Positions 9,229 to 16,643 of a DNA stretch of 64,000 nt are shown one piece after another (the first letter of the stretch is position 1; every line of letters starts with the position of its first letter). The stretch is from positions 1-64,000 of the forward strand of contig JAIYDC010000134.1 in the NCBI GenBank assembly GCA_027487685.1, read 5' to 3'. The position numbers were made by a program, and so were the translations under genes. Source of the stretch: Pseudomonadota bacterium (GTDB taxonomy: Bacteria; Bdellovibrionota; Bacteriovoracia; Bacteriovoracales; Bacteriovoracaceae). Under the pieces are notes generated by a model. The model was not told the origin of the DNA. It ran no database searches and saw nothing but the letters and a program-made list of their open reading frames with translations.

Positions 9229-9774
9229 CTATTGGAGTGGAACGGGAGGAGTATCAAACCATGGACCCTTGGGCTTGCGCAAATCCAATCTGGTCCCATC
9301 ATTAGCAATGACAGTTGTGTCGGCCATGATGTCGCCGAGACGGTGGGCCGAGTCACCCTTGAAGAGGAAATAGACCTCCATCGCTGCAAGGGGTAAAGCG
9401 AAAACGCCGGAGAAGAACCATCCCCAGAAGGGAAAAACGAGGAAAAAAAGCGGAACAGTGAACGGGAGGTTACGGATGAAGGATTGCCAACCGGAGCAGG
9501 GCTCCCCGTCAATTAATGAGACGACTCCGAAGCCCATCAGGCGCTTGCCGATGGACTGGCCGTCATAAAGGGAATCGGAGATTGAGAGGTAAATGATCCC
9601 GAGGATGAGGCCCATGGGATAATAGAAAACAGCACCCAGAGTCACCAGGCCAATGTCGATACTTTTAGCTATGAGTCTGGACCGTCTCGCCCGGATCATC
9701 GGCCCGGTTAAGAAAGACTTTCTGTTCATCCCCGGTATTGTAGCCAAAAAATCACGGGTTGAGAGTAATTTCAT
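9229..9774 (-). CDS. RDD-family membrane protein
   Basis: A 181-residue inner-membrane protein with the RDD signature: an Arg near the start of the domain (RARRSRLIAKSIDIGLV), Asp in the first helix (SIDIG), and the QSIGKRLMGF loop followed by two more hydrophobic helices (LPFTVPLFFLVFPFWGWFF, GVFALPLAAMEVYFLF). RDD proteins are small membrane proteins, some linked to ion exchange, and most have no assigned role. It sits directly upstream of polA (6-base gap) and divergent from trxA. An internal Met at residue 16 could also start the protein. Confidence 0.85.
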   Translation of the reverse strand: MKLLSTRDFLATIPGMNRKSFLTGPMIRARRSRLIAKSIDIGLVTLGAVFYYPMGLILGIIYLSISDSLYDGQSIGKRLMGFGVVSLIDGEPCSGWQSFIRNLPFTVPLFFLVFPFWGWFFSGVFALPLAAMEVYFLFKGDSAHRLGDIMADTTVIANDGTRLDLRKPKGPWFDTPPVPLQ

Positions 9775-9848
9775 TGATTCCCGAGTGGGGTAATCGGTTG
9801 TATAGTGAGTAGAACTTGTCCTGTGAATATCGATAAGTTAAAGTTAAA

Positions 9849-9868
9849 CGGTGCTTAGCAAAGCACCG
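9849..9868 (+). promoter_or_regulatory. Leader hairpin just before the trxA ribosome site
   Basis: CGGTGCTT (9849-9856) pairs with AAGCACCG (9861-9868) around a 4-base loop, ending three bases before the AAGGAG ribosome site of trxA (9872-9877). It may protect the 5' end or modulate access to the ribosome site. There is no evidence for a specific ligand. Confidence 0.4.
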
Positions 9869-9882
9869 CATAAGGAGATTTT

Positions 9883-10209
9883 ATGGCCAATTTAACAAGT
9901 GTCACTTCCGCCAACTGGGAACAGGAAGTCGCCAAGTCAGACAAACCGGTCCTCGTTGATTTCTGGGCCGAGTGGTGTGGTCCGTGTAAGGCGCTCTCTC
10001 CCGTCCTCGACGAGATCGCGACTGAAATGAATGGCAGGGCCAACATCGTCAAGGTCAACGTTGACCAAGCTTCCGACCTCGCCCAAAAATTTGGTATCCG
10101 CGGCATCCCGACGCTGATCTTCTTCAAAAATGGAGAAGTGAAGTCGACTCTCGTTGGAAACCAGCCGAAGGCCGAGATCGTCAAGAATATTACTTCTCTC
10201 ATCGGTTAG
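9883..10209 (+). CDS. trxA: Thioredoxin
   Basis: A 108-residue cytoplasmic thioredoxin with the redox site WCGPC (Cys32, Cys35), the cis-Pro loop (RGIPTLIFF) and the buried Asp26 (LVDFWAEWCGPC). It has no signal peptide, so it acts as a general cytosolic disulfide reductant fed by thioredoxin reductase. It has a strong ribosome site (AAGGAG, 5 bases from ATG). A hairpin follows the stop codon before gmhA, so the two genes may be expressed at different levels. Confidence 0.97.
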   Translation: MANLTSVTSANWEQEVAKSDKPVLVDFWAEWCGPCKALSPVLDEIATEMNGRANIVKVNVDQASDLAQKFGIRGIPTLIFFKNGEVKSTLVGNQPKAEIVKNITSLIG

Positions 10210-10217
10210 TTTAAGGA

Positions 10218-10243
10218 GAGGCGGATTAGGACTGATCCGCCTC
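10218..10243 (+). terminator. Hairpin between trxA and gmhA
   Basis: GAGGCGGAT (10218-10226) pairs perfectly with ATCCGCCTC (10235-10243) across an 8-base loop, right after the trxA stop. Only a weak T-rich tail (TATCATTTG) follows, so it probably gives partial termination of trxA transcripts. Confidence 0.6.
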
Positions 10244-10254
10244 TATCATTTGAT

Positions 10255-10836
10255 ATGAATTTTATCCGTTCATCACTTAGCGAAGCCCAGACCACACTTA
10301 ATCGATTCGTCGAGGATGAAACCAATGTTGCTCTCATCGAGCGTGCTATTGGAGTCTTCGCTGAGGCTTTCCGGAGCAAGGGACGAGTTTTCAGCTGCGG
10401 AAACGGTGGCTCAATGTGTGACTCGCTTCATTTCGCCGAAGAGCTCACTGGCCGTTATAGAAAGAATCGGGCACCCCTTCCAGCAACGGGCATCTCAGAA
10501 GCTGGCCACATCACCTGTATCGCTAATGATTTTGGATTCGAGTACATCTTCTCCCGTTTCGTTGAAGCGTGGGGCCAGGAAGGTGATGTACTCCTTGCGA
10601 TTTCGACCTCTGGTAACTCGGAAAATGTCATCCGTGCCGTTGAAGTCGCCCGCGCCAAGGGGATGAAGGTTGTGGGTCTCCTCGGTAAAGATGGTGGAAA
10701 ATTAAAGGGTATGGTGGACGTTCCTGTGATCGTTCAATCCCCGATTACGGATCGGATCCAAGAGATCCATATCAAGTGCATACACATCTTCATTGAAGGC
10801 ATTGAACGGCAGCTTTTCCCAGAAAACTACGCTTAG
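10255..10836 (+). CDS. gmhA: Phosphoheptose (sedoheptulose-7-phosphate) isomerase
   Basis: A 193-residue SIS-domain enzyme closely resembling E. coli GmhA along its whole length: SCGNGGSMCDSLHFAEELTGRYR, the ISTSGNSENVI phosphate-binding loop, GLLGKDGGKL and the ITDRIQEIHIK segment. The Glu of AEELTGRY and the His of EIHIK are the catalytic acid/base pair known for this family. It makes D-glycero-D-manno-heptose 7-phosphate, the first step to the ADP-heptose used in LPS inner core, which implies a heptose-containing LPS here. A GT9-family glycosyltransferase lies elsewhere in the window. No clear Shine-Dalgarno is visible before the ATG. Confidence 0.96.
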   Translation: MNFIRSSLSEAQTTLNRFVEDETNVALIERAIGVFAEAFRSKGRVFSCGNGGSMCDSLHFAEELTGRYRKNRAPLPATGISEAGHITCIANDFGFEYIFSRFVEAWGQEGDVLLAISTSGNSENVIRAVEVARAKGMKVVGLLGKDGGKLKGMVDVPVIVQSPITDRIQEIHIKCIHIFIEGIERQLFPENYA

Positions 10837-10926
10837 TACCTATAATCTTTTCACTGACGCACTGCTTCCGTGTGGCCATTAACGCACTACAGGGCTACTA
10901 GTCATCCACTTTTCAAGAGGAAGTTT

Positions 10927-11832
10927 ATGACTATGAAACCCTGGATGATCCTTGCCGTAACACTTGCGCTTTTTCAAGGCATAGCTAAGGCCGACACTGT
11001 CTACACAACAGTGTTCAACGTCTTCGAATCCATCAAGACAAACAAGCTTTTAATCCTTTCGTCCGTCGACGGACGAGTCTTTAAGACCAGTTTTACTGAT
11101 GAGAACAGCAAAAAAATGAAGGCCCTCGTTGGTCGCGTGGTACGCCTCGATTTTCGGGACCTCGGTCCGGAAGCTGTCATCACTTCGATCAGAGAAATTT
11201 CCCCGGGCGAGATCGACACCACCACTCTGGATTTGAACCATTTCCGCTACAACCAACTTCGGCAGTTCGCCCCAACTGAACTCCAGGGATTAGCAGACGC
11301 GAAGAAAATCTTTGATGAGATGCTTAACGACGGAGATAAGGGACGCTCTGAGTGCTTCAAGCGCGCTCACATGTGGTCCTTCGACATGTGGTCAAAGCTT
11401 GGTGTGTCTTCAGAGAAAATCTTCATCTTCTATACTAAGCGCTATCAGATTCTGGAAGAAGAGAAGTGGTGGTTCCATGTGGCCCCGATGGTCACCGCCG
11501 GGGGAATTGAGTACGTTCTCGATGGCACTTTCATGCAAAAGCCCATTACGATTAAGGAGTGGCTTGCCCATTTCATCAAGTCTGAGAAGATCACCTGTCC
11601 GGAGATTAACCGTTATCAGGAGTTCGAAGAGGGCCACTGGAACCGCCTGTGCTACTTCATGCGAGTGCCGATGTACTACTTCAGCCCTCTCAATATCGAG
11701 AACCGGGACAAGAACGGCGTTGAGCGCAACCACTGGGTCCTCGAGGAGCTTCAAGATGCAAGGAAGGCGTTCCGGAACTGGGAACGCGCTTACGAAGGCC
11801 TCGATACCGGCAAAATCATCCCAAAGTTTTAA
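10927..11832 (+). CDS. Exported protein-glutaminase-like (Gln deamidase) enzyme
   Basis: A 301-residue protein with a signal peptide (MILAVTLALFQGIAKA). The first 100 residues of the mature part form a beta-rich domain (NKLLILSSVDGRVFKTSF, GRVVRLDF). The C-terminal half carries an apparent Cys-His-Asp triad: Cys143 in SECFKRAHMW, His184 in WWFHVAPMV and Asp199 in YVLDGTF. These motifs and their spacing match the protein-glutaminase fold (Gln_deamidase_2), in which protein glutamine side chains are deamidated to glutamate. I expect secretion to periplasm or prey. The ATG at 10927 follows AGAGGAAG; an upstream in-frame ATG at 10870 would bury the signal peptide. The function is inferred from motifs only. 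Confidence 0.72.
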   Translation: MTMKPWMILAVTLALFQGIAKADTVYTTVFNVFESIKTNKLLILSSVDGRVFKTSFTDENSKKMKALVGRVVRLDFRDLGPEAVITSIREISPGEIDTTTLDLNHFRYNQLRQFAPTELQGLADAKKIFDEMLNDGDKGRSECFKRAHMWSFDMWSKLGVSSEKIFIFYTKRYQILEEEKWWFHVAPMVTAGGIEYVLDGTFMQKPITIKEWLAHFIKSEKITCPEINRYQEFEEGHWNRLCYFMRVPMYYFSPLNIENRDKNGVERNHWVLEELQDARKAFRNWERAYEGLDTGKIIPKF

Positions 11833-11841
11833 GGATAAAAA

Positions 11842-12270
11842 ATGAAAACAATCACTCTCGTCGTCATATCATTAATCTCACTTTCGGCGCTTGCTCACAC
11901 CATCGAGGGAACCCTCATCCTCAAGGGCACAGTCAGGACCAAATTTGATTTGAATGGTCTCTCCACCACTTGCCGGGCACAGGTCGAGAAGGTCAAAAAT
12001 CTCCTCCAGGAAGATTCTTACGGAAACCCCGCTTATAATGTCAGGGTTGACGTTGGTCTTTCCAATTACGATGAGACGACCGGAAAGTTTCTGCGCTTTA
12101 GTCAGGAATTATGGTTCAATAACCTCTTTGCCGTAGGAGGCAATAAGACTGAGGTACGGGACCTCGATTATGCCGCTCCCGGAGGTGCAACCCTTAAGAT
12201 CGACGGCCAAGGCCGGATCCGCAGCGTGACCTTCCCCTACAGCGGTCGCCCCCTGACTTGTAACTTCTAG
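11842..12270 (+). CDS. Small exported protein in operon with the deamidase
   Basis: A 142-residue protein with a signal peptide (MKTITLVVISLISLSALA) and a mature beta-rich part with two cysteines (TTCRAQ and the terminal LTCNF) that could form one disulfide. I recognise no family. It starts 9 bases after the deamidase-like gene with its own AAGGAT site, so it is co-transcribed and exported with it. It could be a partner, a substrate-binding subunit or an inhibitor, but nothing in the sequence decides this. A GC-rich imperfect hairpin (about 12280-12303) follows the stop but has no U-tract. Confidence 0.65.
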   Translation: MKTITLVVISLISLSALAHTIEGTLILKGTVRTKFDLNGLSTTCRAQVEKVKNLLQEDSYGNPAYNVRVDVGLSNYDETTGKFLRFSQELWFNNLFAVGGNKTEVRDLDYAAPGGATLKIDGQGRIRSVTFPYSGRPLTCNF

Positions 12271-12403
12271 TCCGATCTGGGGAGGGGATTTTTGCCTCTC
12301 CCTGTTGGCAACCAACAGATCGTAATCCTGAGGCCTTAACCGGAAATCCTTTCCGCCTCTCCTCATTTAAGTGAAAACTGTTGGATGCCCGTAGAATAGA
12401 GCT

Positions 12404-14698
12404 ATGAAGTTCTTCGCGATCATCCTCTCCCTCCAGCTCATGGTCTCGCCGGTCTTGGCGCAGACGACCAGCGCTCAGAATGGGTCGACCGATCAGTCAA
12501 CGCAAGCACCAACTGGTGCAGACGGTAAGCCGATCACGGACCCCAAACAGGCGAGCGAAGTTCAGGCCCAAAAAAATGAGGAGTACGATAAGAACTCCCA
12601 GACTTCAGGTGGGTTTGAGTTCTACAGCAGGCAATCCCTCAACGTGATCAACAGCGTCATCGGAGCGAACATGATCACGCGGTGCTCATTTGGGATGAAG
12701 GTTCCGTCGATTGCGATGTTCTGGGCGGCTAGCCTCGTCTATATCGTGAGCGAGATTAGCAACGGAGGGAAGGCCCAGAATAAGGACCAGAAGGACTTCC
12801 TGACGGAGCTTGCGGAGGCGAAAAAGAAGGATCAGCAATCTCTGAAGGGCGGAGGGAACGGCGACATCCAGCGAATTACTATTGAAAAGCGGCTGGCGGA
12901 TGAAAAGCGTCTTTCAAAACTTGTGGACGATCGGACCATGTGGCTTTCTGCGGTCTCTGCGATGTACATGGCGGCGGCAATCATGGCGATCATGGAAGAG
13001 GTGAATGGGAACATCGCGGGAGTGGGTGCAGCGAACGGGACCTGTATCGGAACTGCGACGGCGCTTGCCTCGCCGTGTGGTCCTAATTTTCCTTCATGCT
13101 ATGCAACTCACTACGCCGCTTGTATGGCGATTTCGCCGACCGGAGCAATGAGTACGAAACCTAACTTCGCTGCCCCATTGCCGATCATTATTGCTGGCGG
13201 AATTTGCGGTGCTTCGACTCTCTACTCTGCGGGATGCTATGCCTACCTTGGAGCCTACTCGGCCATCGCCTGGGCCAACTGCTCCCCCCTTTGGCCTGCG
13301 TTCATGATCCAGGAGATCGCCCTTTCTTCTGCTGTCGCCATCGCCTACAGTACGGGATTTGGAATGGCGAGCGGCGACGGAAACTTCAACTACGTGAAGA
13401 TCATGATTGGGCTACTTACGTTCTTTGTGAAAGCTCTTAACCCACTCATCCAGGCCGCCTATAACTTTCCAATCCCAAGGGCGGTAACCTTCGGAATCAA
13501 TGGCGCATTGACCGTTGGGATTATCGCGGGCCTCAAGCAACGGCAGAGTGGCGTGATCCAGCCGAATATCCAGAAACTGACGAAACTCTTAAACACCTTC
13601 CGCCAGCAAACAGACGACAACCGCGGAATGAACCAGTACACGAAATCCGGTCAGGAGCAAGACGCCGCGGGCGCGACGGTCAATGGAACCGCCAACGGAA
13701 ACAACGCAGTGTCGAGTGGTGCTGATACCGGGAATAGCAAGGCCGTAGATGCGAGCGCTGGAAATGGGGGCTCCGCCGGTGGTGGAGCTAACGGCAGTGC
13801 TAACGGCGGCGTTAGCGGTGGCGCGAACCGGGTCACGCCCAACACGATCACGGCACTGCCTGAGGCAACAACCGGGAAAACCTGCGCGGGCCAGACGGAT
13901 AAAGGAATCGACATCTCAGAGAAAGCGTGTGCAAACCCGATCCGCCTTACGAGGCCAGTGGTGGGTGAGCTCGCGCCGAACGACCAGGTCCTCATGACCT
14001 CAACGACGACCCTCGCGACAGACCTCGCCAACGAGCTGGCGAGTGGGAATACCGAACGGGCCCGGGTCCTTGCCGGGGAGGTCAGCGCGAAGATGGGTGC
14101 CCTGAGCGAACTCTACGACCGCAAGAAGGCCGAACTCAATGACCATGTCCGGGCGAAAGGCGAGAAAGACTTCGACTTCCAGACAGAGGTGAGCAAGCAA
14201 CTGACGAAGGTGCAGGATACGCTCAACGACGGTCTGCGGACGGAAAAGGTCGCTGCACTACCGCCGAACTTCCGTATCGACCTTACCGACGTCGGTGCAT
14301 CAGCGTCGAATTTCGTGGAGTCGGCGGCGAAAGACGGGGGCCAGGGCAGGGACTCCGGCAAGGCCCCGAGTCAAGAGGTCGTCACAGTTGAAGCTGCGAC
14401 CCCAAGTGAAGACGCTGAGGAAAAATCAGACGAGGCCACGATCCAGGCCGCCATGGAGGAGAATGTAAAGCTTAGCGAAGCGGATCAGAAAGCGGCCGGA
14501 ATGAATGGCTATCTTGACCTAGATGAAAAGCTCTCTGTCGCGGGCAAAGGTCAGGATGGGATTTCCCCAGTTGCAGACGCCTCAATCTTTATGCAAATTT
14601 CAAACAGGTATCTACGAAGCCTCGATCGAATTCTTACTCGAAAAAAGCATAAGATCACTACCCCGAAGCAAGCTCTGGGGACAAAGAAAACCAAATAA
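12404..14698 (+). CDS. Large polytopic membrane protein with Gly/Asn/Ala linker, unknown function
   Basis: A 764-residue protein. A signal peptide (MKFFAIILSLQLMVSPVLA) is followed by a Gln/Thr-rich stretch, then five or more hydrophobic helices between about residues 90 and 380 (for example MFWAASLVYIVSEI, LSAVSAMYMAAAIMAIM, LPIIIAGGICGASTLYSAG). Next comes a low-complexity Gly/Asn/Ala/Ser linker (about 420-490) and a hydrophilic, partly helical C-terminal 270 residues. Several cysteines lie in the loops between helices. No family is recognised. It sits 117 bases upstream of the TolQ-like channel gene in the same direction and may belong to that envelope machine. It begins with ATG at 12404; no strong ribosome site is visible. 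Confidence 0.7.
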   Translation: MKFFAIILSLQLMVSPVLAQTTSAQNGSTDQSTQAPTGADGKPITDPKQASEVQAQKNEEYDKNSQTSGGFEFYSRQSLNVINSVIGANMITRCSFGMKVPSIAMFWAASLVYIVSEISNGGKAQNKDQKDFLTELAEAKKKDQQSLKGGGNGDIQRITIEKRLADEKRLSKLVDDRTMWLSAVSAMYMAAAIMAIMEEVNGNIAGVGAANGTCIGTATALASPCGPNFPSCYATHYAACMAISPTGAMSTKPNFAAPLPIIIAGGICGASTLYSAGCYAYLGAYSAIAWANCSPLWPAFMIQEIALSSAVAIAYSTGFGMASGDGNFNYVKIMIGLLTFFVKALNPLIQAAYNFPIPRAVTFGINGALTVGIIAGLKQRQSGVIQPNIQKLTKLLNTFRQQTDDNRGMNQYTKSGQEQDAAGATVNGTANGNNAVSSGADTGNSKAVDASAGNGGSAGGGANGSANGGVSGGANRVTPNTITALPEATTGKTCAGQTDKGIDISEKACANPIRLTRPVVGELAPNDQVLMTSTTTLATDLANELASGNTERARVLAGEVSAKMGALSELYDRKKAELNDHVRAKGEKDFDFQTEVSKQLTKVQDTLNDGLRTEKVAALPPNFRIDLTDVGASASNFVESAAKDGGQGRDSGKAPSQEVVTVEAATPSEDAEEKSDEATIQAAMEENVKLSEADQKAAGMNGYLDLDEKLSVAGKGQDGISPVADASIFMQISNRYLRSLDRILTRKKHKITTPKQALGTKKTK

Positions 14699-14769
14699 AA
14701 GACAGAAACTCTCGGCCAACCAACAGAAAGAACCTCTGCTAATTTTCTTTCGCACAACCCAATTCAGAT

Positions 14770-14775
14770 TATAAT
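14770..14775 (+). promoter_or_regulatory. Candidate -10 element upstream of aglR-like operon
   Basis: TATAAT at 14770-14775 lies 40 bases before the TolQ-like gene, in an AT-rich gap after the large membrane-protein gene. No good -35 box is present at the expected spacing, so this is only a possible start of transcription for the three motor genes. Confidence 0.25.
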
Positions 14776-14815
14776 AAATTATAAATCGTTATTTTTCCAC
14801 GGAAGGGGAAGTGTT

Positions 14816-15457
14816 ATGGAAATCATCCAGTTTAGTATTAGATTTATCATCGAGGGCGGAATCTTCATGTACGTCATCCTCGCCGTGTGGGCCTTTGCAA
14901 TTGCCGTCGCCCTTGAGCGGTTCAAAAAGCTCGCCTACACCTACGATGTTGATGGCCCGTCATTTATGAACGAACTTCAGCGCTACATTTTATCCAATGA
15001 TATCCAGGGCGCGATCCGAGTTTGCTCCGGCTCTACGGCGGCTCTTCCCCGGGTACTCAAGAGCGGCCTGAAGCGAGCTAACCAGTCACCTGAGCAAGTG
15101 CAAAACGCTATCGATGCAACTGCGCTCGAGGTGATTCCTAAAATCGAACAACGAATCCCTTACCTTCAGCTCGCGGCGAATCTCTCAACTCTCTTTGGAC
15201 TTCTTGGAACAATCCAGGGTCTTATTCAGTCATTCTCCGCAGTTTCCGCCGCTGACCCGACTCAGAAAGCAGAAGTTCTTGCGAAAGGTATCGCTGTCGC
15301 CATGAACACCACCGCCCTTGGCCTCTTGGCGGCGATCACCATCATGATGGTTCACGCCTTCCTGATGGCGAAGTCGGAGAAAATTGTTAACGAGATAGAT
15401 GAATTCTCCGTGAAGCTCCAGGACATCCTTGGCACTAAGAAAGCGATCGACGATTAG
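14816..15457 (+). CDS. aglR: AglR-like MotA/TolQ/ExbB-family proton channel subunit
   Basis: A 213-residue inner-membrane protein with the three-helix TolQ/ExbB layout: helix 1 at about 15-35 (GIFMYVILAVWAFAIAVAL), a cytoplasmic loop, then helices 2 and 3 (LQLAANLSTLFGLLGTIQG; KGIAVAMNTTALGLLAAITIMM), including the conserved Gly/Thr pore residues. With the two ExbD-like proteins that follow it forms a proton-driven motor. The neighbouring FHA/TonB-like and TPR genes match the Myxococcus Agl-Glt gliding machine, in which AglR is the TolQ homologue, so I use that name, though a different role is possible. It has a strong ribosome site (GGAAGGGGAAG). Confidence 0.82.
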   Translation: MEIIQFSIRFIIEGGIFMYVILAVWAFAIAVALERFKKLAYTYDVDGPSFMNELQRYILSNDIQGAIRVCSGSTAALPRVLKSGLKRANQSPEQVQNAIDATALEVIPKIEQRIPYLQLAANLSTLFGLLGTIQGLIQSFSAVSAADPTQKAEVLAKGIAVAMNTTALGLLAAITIMMVHAFLMAKSEKIVNEIDEFSVKLQDILGTKKAIDD

Positions 15458-15466
15458 GGAGCGCGT

Positions 15467-15997
15467 ATGCTCAGAGTACCGACCAGCCGAAAACGTAAGA
15501 AACCTGAAGAGAAGCTTAACCTGGTCCCGATCATGGATTCGGTCTTCATCTTCATTTTCTTTCTCCTTATGTCTGCGAGCTTTCTGAAGATCTATGAAAT
15601 CGGTAGCGATGCTCCAATCATCTCCGATTCAGAGCCAGAGAAACCAGAAAAAGACCCGCTCGCCCTAACGCTTGAGATGAATACCAACGAAATAACTCTC
15701 TCCCAAGGGATACCCTCAACGCCGATCAAGAAATTTACTCGGGCCACGACCGGTGATTATAACTATGAAGAGCTGCACAGTGTCCTGATCGAACTCAAGA
15801 AGCAGCACCTGGAAGAGGACACCATCATCTTCGAACCCGTAGGTGAAGTCACCTATGAGGAGATTGTAAAGGTTATGGATGCTGTGCGGACAGTTTCAAA
15901 AACCGACGAGGCGATCTTCCGAAAAAACAAGGACGGGATCGAGGAGCGGATCAAGGATCTCTTCTCCAAAATCGTCTTCAGCAATCTAACGAATTAG
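15467..15997 (+). CDS. ExbD/TolR-family motor stator subunit (AglQ/AglS-like) 1
   Basis: A 176-residue protein with a short basic cytoplasmic N-terminus, a single membrane helix carrying the essential ExbD/TolR Asp (NLVPIMDSVFIFIFFLLM), and a periplasmic domain of about 130 residues. It pairs with the TolQ-like channel to couple proton flow to mechanical work. It begins 9 bases after the channel gene (ribosome site GGGAGCG). Myxococcus has two such TolR homologues, AglQ and AglS; I cannot decide which one this is. Confidence 0.82.
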   Translation: MLRVPTSRKRKKPEEKLNLVPIMDSVFIFIFFLLMSASFLKIYEIGSDAPIISDSEPEKPEKDPLALTLEMNTNEITLSQGIPSTPIKKFTRATTGDYNYEELHSVLIELKKQHLEEDTIIFEPVGEVTYEEIVKVMDAVRTVSKTDEAIFRKNKDGIEERIKDLFSKIVFSNLTN

Positions 15998-16004
15998 GAA
16001 ACGT

Positions 16005-16520
16005 ATGGCCAAGCGCGCTTCACGATTTACACGGAGGAAAAAAGAGGCGGTGTTCGACATCGACATCACTTCACTCCTCGATATTCTGACGATCCTTTTG
16101 GTCTTCTTACTCCAAAGCTATAACTCCTCTGGGGTTGTCATCAACGTGCCTAAAGGCATCGACCTCCCGAGATCCGCTTCGGAGTCTCTGAATAGCTTTG
16201 GGGTCAACATTCAGGTCTCAAAGTCCAACATCTGGGTCGATGATACCGAGGTCCTTAACGTCGATACGACGGGTAACTCACAGATCTATGATGAAGGAGG
16301 GCGCAGGATTGTCCCTCTTTATAACGAATTGATAAAAATCAAAGAAACCATCAAAGCCTCGGAGAAGCTATCTCCAGACGTTAAAAAGTTCTCTGGTGTT
16401 GCAAATCTGGTAGTCGACAAGACTATTAAGTTCGAATTCCTGAAAAAAGTTATGCACACTTGTGCCACTGCCGGCTATAAAGAATTCAAATTCGTTGTCA
16501 TGACGAAGACAGGAAACTAG
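16005..16520 (+). CDS. ExbD/TolR-family motor stator subunit (AglQ/AglS-like) 2
   Basis: A 171-residue second ExbD-type protein: basic N-terminus (RASRFTRRKKEA), membrane helix with the proton-binding Asp (IDITSLLDILTILLVFLL), periplasmic domain starting with the family's short beta segment (VVINVPKGIDLP). It follows its sister gene by 7 bases with a GGAAACG site. Two ExbD paralogues next to one TolQ-like subunit is the arrangement of the Agl motor (AglRQS) rather than of a TonB or Tol system. The gene faces the convergent FHA/TonB-like operon. Confidence 0.82.
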   Translation: MAKRASRFTRRKKEAVFDIDITSLLDILTILLVFLLQSYNSSGVVINVPKGIDLPRSASESLNSFGVNIQVSKSNIWVDDTEVLNVDTTGNSQIYDEGGRRIVPLYNELIKIKETIKASEKLSPDVKKFSGVANLVVDKTIKFEFLKKVMHTCATAGYKEFKFVVMTKTGN

Positions 16521-16643
16521 TACCAGGCCTTGATCAATCGTATGACCCAAGCTTGAAAACAACAGAATCATCACACTCTTCAGCCGTCCCTCTATTAAGC
16601 AGTACGGTTGAAGAGCATTATCGTGCCTAGATTCTGAATTGGT

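Noticed and set aside
12280-12303. GC-rich hairpin after the 142-residue exported gene
   Set aside because: The stem needs a wobble pair and no T-run follows, so I do not list it as a terminator.
13650-13860. Gly/Asn/Ala-rich segment as a tandem DNA repeat or CRISPR
   Set aside because: It is an irregular low-complexity coding linker, not repeated units with spacers.
16565-16620. Imperfect hairpin between the ExbD-like gene and the FHA gene as terminator
   Set aside because: The stem has a wobble pair and no U-tract in either direction.
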